Shown here: piece after piece, positions 59,040 to 64,000 of the stretch
How positions within the stretch are numbered: position 1 is the first letter of the stretch
How the letters are laid out: each line of letters begins with the position of its first letter
Assembly (NCBI RefSeq): GCF_036014015.1
Contig: NZ_CP107905.1
Location: forward strand, 6,262,001-6,326,000
Source: Streptomyces sp. NBC_00457
GTDB taxonomy: Bacteria; Actinomycetota; Actinomycetes; Streptomycetales; Streptomycetaceae
Direction: 5' to 3'
DNA length: 64,000 nucleotides
Made by a program: the position numbers and the translations under genes
Notes under the pieces: model-generated
Told to the model about the DNA's origin: nothing
The model's database searches: none
What the model saw: only the letters and a program-made list of their open reading frames with translations

Positions 59040-59132
59040 AGGTCGCACCCGTACCCTTCTATTGCGCTCATATGAGAGCCAATTAACCGGAGCCACAGAT
59101 TCTCCACAAAGGCACCGGATAAGGTTGCGGGC

Positions 59133-60035
59133 ATGACTCAGTCGCACCCCAGGATCAGCAAGGCTGTCATTCCCGCAGCGGGCCTCGGTACCCGGTTCCT
59201 GCCGGCCACCAAAGCCACTCCCAAGGAGATGCTGCCGGTCGTCGACAAGCCGGCGATCCAGTACGTGGTCGAGGAGGCCGCCTCCGCGGGCCTCGATGAC
59301 GTCCTCATGATCACGGGCCGCAACAAGCGCCCCCTCGAGGACCACTTCGACCGCAACTACGAGCTGGAATCGGCCCTTCAGAAGAAGGGCGACGCCAGCC
59401 GGCTCGCCAAGGTGCAGGAGTCCAGCGACCTCGCCACCATGCACTACGTGCGCCAGGGCGACCCCAAGGGCCTCGGCCACGCCGTGCTCTGCGCGGCCCC
59501 GCACGTGGGCCAGGAGCCCTTCGCCGTCCTCCTCGGCGACGACCTGATCGACCCGCGCGACCCGCTGCTCAAGCGGATGGTCGAGGTGCAGGAGCAGTAC
59601 GGCGGCAGCGTCATCGCGCTCATGGAGGTCGCGCCCGAGCAGATCCACCTCTACGGCTGCGCGGCCGTGGAGACCACCGAGGACAGCGACGTCGTCAAGG
59701 TGTCGGACCTGGTCGAGAAGCCGGCCGCGGCCGACGCCCCGTCCAACTACGCCATCATCGGCCGCTACGTCCTCGACCCGCACGTCTTCGACATACTGCG
59801 CAAGACCGAGCCCGGTCGCGGCGGCGAGATCCAGCTCACCGACGCCCTCCAGCAGCTCTCGCAGGACGAGAAGGTCGGCGGCCCGGTGCACGGCGTCGTC
59901 TTCAAGGGCCGCCGCTATGACACCGGGGACCGCGGCGACTATCTGCGTGCCATTGTCAGACTCGCGTGCGAACGTGAAGACCTGGGCCCGGACTTCCGGA
60001 CCTGGCTTCGCAGTTACGTAGCCGAGGAGATGTAG
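59133..60035 (+). CDS. galU: UTP-glucose-1-phosphate uridylyltransferase
   Basis: 300 residues. Nucleotide-binding 'AAGLGTRFLPATKATPKEML', metal/sugar site 'FAVLLGDDLIDPRDP', 'VEKPAAADAPSNYAIIGRYV' and 'GRGGEIQLTDALQQL' are all canonical. It makes UDP-glucose for trehalose, envelope polymers and glycosylation. A TAAGGT at 59120-59125 so close to the ATG may serve as both -10 and RBS. moeA begins 5 bp after its stop, so the two are probably co-transcribed. Confidence 0.95.
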   Translation: MTQSHPRISKAVIPAAGLGTRFLPATKATPKEMLPVVDKPAIQYVVEEAASAGLDDVLMITGRNKRPLEDHFDRNYELESALQKKGDASRLAKVQESSDLATMHYVRQGDPKGLGHAVLCAAPHVGQEPFAVLLGDDLIDPRDPLLKRMVEVQEQYGGSVIALMEVAPEQIHLYGCAAVETTEDSDVVKVSDLVEKPAAADAPSNYAIIGRYVLDPHVFDILRKTEPGRGGEIQLTDALQQLSQDEKVGGPVHGVVFKGRRYDTGDRGDYLRAIVRLACEREDLGPDFRTWLRSYVAEEM

Positions 60036-60040
60036 CAACG

Positions 60041-61363
60041 TTGAGCAGCGCCGCGCCCCGCACCGCCGGTCAGGACCACCTCTGGTCGGTGGACGAGCAC
60101 TTGGAGGACATCCTCGCCACCGTCCGCCCCCTGGAACCCATCGAGCTGCAACTCCTCGACGCCCAGGGCTGCGTCCTGGTCGAGGACGTCACGGTGCCGG
60201 TGTCCCTGCCGCCGTTCGACAACAGCTCCATGGACGGGTACGCGGTGCGGGTCGCGGATGTAGCGGGCGCGAGCGAGGAGTTCCCGGCGGTCCTGGAGGT
60301 CATCGGGGACGTCGCGGCGGGCCAGGCCGATCTGCTTCAGGTGGGGCCCGGCCAGGCCGCCCGCATCATGACCGGCGCCCCGCTGCCGCCCGGTGCGGAG
60401 ACCGTCGTCCCCGTGGAGTGGACCGACGGAGGCCTCGGTGAGGGCCCGGTGACCGGGATGCGCGCACGCAGCCTGGCCCCCGCGGGCGCCGACGGGCAGG
60501 TGCAGGTGTACCGGCCGGCCGAGGCACGTGCGCACGTACGCGCGATGGGCAGCGATGTGAAGGCCGGCGACCGCGCCCTGGAAGCCGGCACCGTCCTCGG
60601 CCCGCCGCAGATCGCCCTGCTCGCCGCCATCGGGCGCGGCTCGGTCCGCGTGCGCCCGCGCCCGCGCGTGGTCGTTCTGTCCACCGGCAGCGAACTCGTC
60701 CAGCCCGACCAGGAGCTCGGCAGCGGCCAGATCTACGACTCCAACAGCTTCGCCCTCACCGCCTGCGCCCGCGACGCCGGCGCCATCGCCTACCGGGTGG
60801 GCGCCGTCCCCGACGACGCGGAGACGCTCCGGTCCACCATCGAGGACCAGCTCGTCCGCGCCGACCTCATGGTCACCACGGGCGGGGTGAGCGTCGGCGC
60901 GTACGACGTCGTCAAGGAGGCGCTGTCGCACGTCGGGGACGAGGACGAGGCGGGCAGCGGAATCGACTTCCGCAAGCTCGCCATGCAGCCCGGCAAGCCC
61001 CAGGGCTTCGGCTCCATCGGCCCCGACCACACCCCGCTGCTGGCACTCCCCGGCAACCCGGTGTCGTCGTACGTCTCCTTCGAGCTGTTCGTCCGTCCCG
61101 CGATCCGTACCCTCATGGGCCTCGACGACGTCCACCGGCCCACCACGCGGGCCACGCTCACCGCGGACGAGGCGCTGACCTCGCCGAAGGGGCGCAGACA
61201 GTTCCTGCGCGGGACGTACGCCGACGGCGAGGTGACCCCCGTCGGCGGGGCCGGATCCCACCTGGTCGCGGCCCTCGCACACGCGGACGCGCTGATCGTG
61301 GTCCCCGAGGACACGGAGTCCGTCGAGCCCGGCGCCGAGGTCGAGGTGGTCCTGCTCCGCTGA
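60041..61363 (+). CDS. moeA: MoeA/Glp (gephyrin-like) molybdopterin molybdenumtransferase
   Basis: 440 residues from TTG. MoeA domains in order: 'SLPPFDNSSMDGYAVR', 'GDVAAGQADLLQVGPGQAAR', 'RIMTGAPLPPGAETVVPVE', the MPT-binding domain 'VVLSTGSELVQ', 'GQIYDSNSFAL', 'LMVTTGGVSVGAYDVVKEAL', and C-terminal 'ALPGNPVSSYVSFELFVRPA'. By family it inserts molybdate into adenylated molybdopterin. Its place next to galU, a RimJ-like gene and sepX/glpR matches the C. glutamicum Glp locus, where the MoeA-like protein links FtsZ to division via GlpR. A dual or division role is therefore possible here. Confidence 0.92.
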   Translation: MSSAAPRTAGQDHLWSVDEHLEDILATVRPLEPIELQLLDAQGCVLVEDVTVPVSLPPFDNSSMDGYAVRVADVAGASEEFPAVLEVIGDVAAGQADLLQVGPGQAARIMTGAPLPPGAETVVPVEWTDGGLGEGPVTGMRARSLAPAGADGQVQVYRPAEARAHVRAMGSDVKAGDRALEAGTVLGPPQIALLAAIGRGSVRVRPRPRVVVLSTGSELVQPDQELGSGQIYDSNSFALTACARDAGAIAYRVGAVPDDAETLRSTIEDQLVRADLMVTTGGVSVGAYDVVKEALSHVGDEDEAGSGIDFRKLAMQPGKPQGFGSIGPDHTPLLALPGNPVSSYVSFELFVRPAIRTLMGLDDVHRPTTRATLTADEALTSPKGRRQFLRGTYADGEVTPVGGAGSHLVAALAHADALIVVPEDTESVEPGAEVEVVLLR

Positions 61364-61447
61364 GCGCCCCAGGTTGGGGGTACCGTGTCGCGCACAACTG
61401 GCCCGGCGCCGTACCGCGGCGGGCCCGGACCGGGAGCGCCACACGCC

Positions 61448-61960
61448 ATGACTGTGCCTTCCCGGGGGGAGACCCCCGGACCCTCTGTGCAGGACCGACT
61501 GACGCACATTGACGACGCGGGCGCCGCGCGCATGGTCGACGTATCCGGAAAGGACGTGACCGCGCGCACCGCCCGTGCCAGCGGCCGCGTCCTCGTATCG
61601 CCCCGTGTGGTCGAGCTGCTGCGCGGCGAGGGGGTTCCCAAGGGGGACGCCCTGGCCACCGCGCGGATCGCGGGCATCATGGGCGCCAAGCGCACGCCGG
61701 ATCTGATCCCGCTGTGCCACCCGTTGTCGGTGTCGGGTGTGAAACTGGATCTGTCGGTCGCGGACGACGCCGTGGAGATCCTGGCCACCGTCAAGACGAC
61801 GGACCGCACGGGCGTCGAGATGGAGGCGCTCACCGCGGTCTCCGTCGCCGCGCTCACCGTGATCGACATGGTCAAGGCGGTCGACAAGGGAGCGGTCATC
61901 ACGGACGTACGGGTGGAGGAGAAGACGGGCGGCAAGTCGGGCGACTGGAGCCGGACATGA
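61448..61960 (+). CDS. moaC: Cyclic pyranopterin monophosphate synthase
   Basis: 170 residues from ATG 61448; the upstream frame is Gly/Pro-rich and atypical. '[20 protein letters not shown]', '[19 protein letters not shown]', '[20 protein letters not shown]' and '[20 protein letters not shown]' are the MoaC active-site stretches (including the DxxK region and catalytic Lys). It acts with MoaA to make cPMP, the first molybdenum cofactor intermediate. Stop overlaps mogA by ATGA. Confidence 0.95.
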   Translation: MTVPSRGETPGPSVQDRLTHIDDAGAARMVDVSGKDVTARTARASGRVLVSPRVVELLRGEGVPKGDALATARIAGIMGAKRTPDLIPLCHPLSVSGVKLDLSVADDAVEILATVKTTDRTGVEMEALTAVSVAALTVIDMVKAVDKGAVITDVRVEEKTGGKSGDWSRT

Positions 61961-62463
61961 CGTACCGCGCTCTTGTGGTCACCGCCTCCAACAGAGCGGC
62001 CGCCGGGGTCTACGAGGACAAGGGCGGCCCACTGATCGCCGACGGCCTCAAGGGCTTCGGCTTCGCCGTCGACGGCCCGCAGGTCGTCCCCGACGGCGAC
62101 CCGGTGGAGGCCGCCCTGCGCGCGGGTGTCGAGGCCGGCTATGACGCCATCGTCACCACCGGCGGCACCGGCATCTCGCCCACCGACCGCACACCCGAGG
62201 CGACCCGCAGGGTGATCGACCACGAGGTGCCCGGCATCGCGGAGGCCATCCGCGCGTTCGGACGGGAGAAGGTGCCTACGGCGGCGCTCTCCCGCGGACT
62301 GGCCGGGGTGGCCGGGCGGACGCTGATCGTGAACCTGCCCGGATCCACCGGCGGGGTGAAGGACGGACTGGCCGTCCTGCAGCCGCTGTTGGCGCACGCC
62401 GTCGACCAGATCCGCGGCGGGGACCACCCCAGACCCGGCGCCGATAGTGGGGGTGCGAGCTGA
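61957..62463 (+). CDS. mog: MogA/MoaB-like molybdopterin adenylyltransferase
   Basis: 168 residues. '[20 protein letters not shown]', '[20 protein letters not shown]' (MPT/nucleotide-binding loop) and '[20 protein letters not shown]' are diagnostic. It adenylates molybdopterin before metal insertion by MoeA. It overlaps moaC by 4 bp. The RimJ-like gene follows within 20 bp. moaA and moaE/moaD are not in the window. Confidence 0.93.
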   Translation: MTYRALVVTASNRAAAGVYEDKGGPLIADGLKGFGFAVDGPQVVPDGDPVEAALRAGVEAGYDAIVTTGGTGISPTDRTPEATRRVIDHEVPGIAEAIRAFGREKVPTAALSRGLAGVAGRTLIVNLPGSTGGVKDGLAVLQPLLAHAVDQIRGGDHPRPGADSGGAS

Positions 62464-62483
62464 ACAGCCCATCCTGGCCGGCC

Positions 62484-63119
62484 GTGCTGGTGGACGGCGA
62501 TGTCGTCCTCCGGCCGATAAAGCTGCGCGACCAGCGAGCCTGGCGTGAGGTCAACCGGCGCAACCGCGACTGGCTGCGGCCCTGGGAGGCGACGATTCCG
62601 CCGCCCACGCCGACCGGGCCGATCGCGCACCGGCCGACCTACCGCCAGATGGTGCGCCATCTGCGGTCCGAGGCGAACGCGGGCCGGATGCTGCCGTTCG
62701 TGATCGAGTACCAGGGGCGGCTGGTGGGGCAGTTGACGGTCGCCGGGATCACCTGGGGTTCGATGTGCTCGGGGCACGTCGGCTACTGGGTGGACGAGGC
62801 CGTGGCAGGGCGCGGGGTGATGCCGACGGCTGTGGCGCTTGTCGTGGACCACTGTTTCCGGACCGTTGGTCTGCACCGCATCGAGGTCTGCATTCGCCCC
62901 GAGAACGGGCCCAGCCGCCGGGTCGTGGAGAAACTCGGATTCCGCGAGGAGGGGCTGCGTCCGCGTTATCTGCACATCGACGGAGCCTGGCGCGACCACC
63001 TCGTCTTCGCGCTCACCGCGGAAGAGGTGCCCGAAGGGCTGCTGAGCCGCTGGCGCCGGTCGCGCTCGCGGAAAGCGCCGCGGACGAACCCGCAGAACAC
63101 CCAGGGGAATCCCGCCTAG
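62484..63119 (+). CDS. GNAT acetyltransferase, RimJ/RimL-like
   Basis: 211 residues from GTG 62484; a CTG overlapping the previous stop (62460) with GGGGGTG RBS is an alternative. GNAT motifs: 'DVVLRPIKLRDQRAWREVNR', 'GQLTVAGITWGSMCSGHVGY', 'GRGVMPTAVALVVDHCFRTV' and 'RIEVCIRPENGPSRRVVEKL'. It belongs to the ribosomal-protein N-acetyltransferase type. The C-terminal tail is very basic. A rimJ-like gene between glp and glpR is conserved in corynebacteria, so its position may be functional. Confidence 0.88.
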   Translation: MLVDGDVVLRPIKLRDQRAWREVNRRNRDWLRPWEATIPPPTPTGPIAHRPTYRQMVRHLRSEANAGRMLPFVIEYQGRLVGQLTVAGITWGSMCSGHVGYWVDEAVAGRGVMPTAVALVVDHCFRTVGLHRIEVCIRPENGPSRRVVEKLGFREEGLRPRYLHIDGAWRDHLVFALTAEEVPEGLLSRWRRSRSRKAPRTNPQNTQGNPA

Positions 63120-63303
63120 CCCGGAAATTGAATAAGTGTTCGAAATTGTTCGCCCGATGACCGGCTCAAGCCAATAAATTCGCACCCTCGGCGGTCCGCT
63201 GATCGCATCGGTCACAAAAAAAGTTCGAAATATCAGCCAGATCGTGCGACACACCGGCTCAATTGGCAGATGGCCTCACGCAAACCCCTCTACCGTGTGA
63301 GGC
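63120..63303 (+). promoter_or_regulatory. AT-rich promoter region of the sepX-like gene
   Basis: 184 bp, much lower GC than its neighbours, with a run of seven A at 63216-63222. The 9-mer GTTCGAAAT occurs twice in direct orientation (63138-63146 and 63223-63231). It probably holds the promoter(s) of the downstream gene and possible binding sites for a developmental regulator; none was identified with confidence. Confidence 0.45.
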
Positions 63304-64000
63304 GTGAGCAGCAGCGGCCTCATCTACGCAGTCATTGTCGGGGCCTGGGCCGCCTACTTGGTGCCGATGTGGCTCCGTAGGCAGGACGAGCTGAACGAGG
63401 CCCGTCCGACGGAACGCTTCAGCACCGCCATCCGGCTGCTGTCCGGACGGGCGGCGATGGAGCGCCGATACGCCAAGGACCTGCGCGCGCGCTCCGCCGA
63501 CGAGGGGGAGCCCAGCGCCGACGACCCGGGCACGGTCACCGATTCGGTGGACGTCCGGGCCTTCGCCATGCCACCGATCCGCCCGCAGGCGCGCGCGGCG
63601 GTTCAGCCGCCGGCCCAAGGGCGCTCGGAACCGGCGCGCGAGCAGGCGCCCGCGCCGGAGCCCAAATCCACCCACGCCTCCGCGCCCGAAGCCAAGCCGG
63701 CGCCCGAACCCGCCGCCGCGCCGCCGCGCAAGCGGGTGCCGGCCGCCCGGCGCACCCCCGACGCGGAGGCGGCCGAAGCACGGGCACGGCGCACGAAGGT
63801 CCTCGCGCGCCGCCGGCGCACCACGGTGGTCCTCTTCCTCGCCTTCACCCTCGGCGCGATCGTCGCCGCGGTCGGCGGGCTCGCGTTCCTCTGGGCACCC
63901 GGCGTGCCCGCCGTGATGCTCAGCGCGTACATCGTGTACCTCCGCGCCCAGGAACGCCGCCGCTTCGCCTACCAGATGGACCGGCGCCGAGCCGAGGCCG
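63304..64000 (+). CDS. SepX/GlpR-like division-associated membrane protein, 3' end outside the window
   Basis: 232 codons visible from GTG. The N-terminal membrane helix 'SSSGLIYAVIVGAWAAYLVP' is followed by 'MWLRRQDELNEARPTERFST', the recognisable start of actinobacterial SepX/GlpR proteins. Then a long Pro/Ala-rich cytoplasmic linker, a basic stretch and a second pair of hydrophobic segments ('TTVVLFLAFTLGAIVAAVGG' and 'PAVMLSAYIVYLRA'). In Streptomyces SepX localises to septa and supports hyphal compartmentalisation; corynebacterial GlpR binds the MoeA-like Glp. Identification is by recall of the N-terminus and by context. Confidence 0.75.
   Translation, partial: MSSSGLIYAVIVGAWAAYLVPMWLRRQDELNEARPTERFSTAIRLLSGRAAMERRYAKDLRARSADEGEPSADDPGTVTDSVDVRAFAMPPIRPQARAAVQPPAQGRSEPAREQAPAPEPKSTHASAPEAKPAPEPAAAPPRKRVPAARRTPDAEAAEARARRTKVLARRRRTTVVLFLAFTLGAIVAAVGGLAFLWAPGVPAVMLSAYIVYLRAQERRRFAYQMDRRRAEA

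Noticed and set aside
63138..63231. LexA (SOS) boxes upstream of the sepX-like gene
   Set aside because: GTTCGAAAT copies are direct repeats with the TTCGAA centre, not the GAAC-N4-GTTC arrangement of actinobacterial LexA sites.
1..64000. CRISPR arrays, rRNA genes, large biosynthetic clusters (PKS/NRPS)
   Set aside because: No regularly spaced repeats, rRNA sequence or megasynthase domains are visible anywhere in the window.

Overview
The window reads as chromosomal DNA of a Streptomyces. It has very high GC with strong third-position GC bias, dense short operons, GTG/TTG starts, and hallmark actinomycete genes: an HrdD-type sigma factor, a DUF6227-like protein, SepX/GlpR, a mycothiol-type maleylpyruvate isomerase and a P1-family peptidase. 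The order hrdD - TetR - WYL/MFS - fruR-fruK-fruA matches what I remember of the S. coelicolor SCO3202-SCO3196 block. The right half therefore looks like conserved core chromosome, while the left half is more accessory.

Left part (1-18.7 kb): TetR/isomerase pair, glutathione peroxidase, ArsR-type regulator divergent from an MFS exporter, SAM methyltransferase, a secreted GH5 mannanase with FN3 and CBM2 under a perfect CebR-type box, PP2C phosphatase, and two small secreted paralogues (8321-8593 and 13139-13489) that share a C-terminal GCNN motif and promoter sequence. Then come a TetR/GH13 pair around a perfect 18-bp palindrome, a GT4 glycosyltransferase coupled to a beta-rich protein, and an AraC regulator divergent from a heterodimeric ABC transporter.

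Island (about 18.7-23.9 kb): DNA that accreted at a tRNA-Arg(CCT) gene. It holds a 24-codon ORF with a strong RBS and a hairpin ahead of an FBP/FusB-like EF-G-binding protein, a decayed HigB-like toxin with an intact XRE antitoxin, a complete IS1182-family element with 26-bp inverted repeats, and a tiny element bounded by a 44-bp duplication of the tRNA 3' half. That element retains only a VapC toxin and its partner.

Middle (24-38.5 kb): an ABC-2 exporter pair, an orphan sugar-type binding lipoprotein behind a 13+13 bp palindrome, a double IclR regulator, a secreted M6 metalloprotease with a perfect CRP-like site upstream, TetR/EmrB-type MFS, MarR/DODA-type dioxygenase, a PAT-like acetyltransferase, hrdD with a perfect sigma-R promoter, TetR, and a WYL regulator divergent from an MFS exporter. 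Three copies of a ~61-bp interspersed Streptomyces repeat sit at gene 3' ends here.

Right part (40-64 kb): fructose PTS operon fruR-fruK-fruA, DUF6227-like protein, lipoprotein L,D-transpeptidase, P1 peptidase, LtrA-like protein, MscL, SAF-domain protein, MTA phosphorylase, FmdB zinc ribbon, MFS, K+/H+ antiporter and a penicillin-acylase-family enzyme. The window ends in a conserved actinobacterial cluster: 5-formyl-THF cyclo-ligase / galU - moeA(glp) - moaC - mogA - rimJ-like - sepX(glpR). That cluster places molybdopterin genes next to a cell-division membrane protein.
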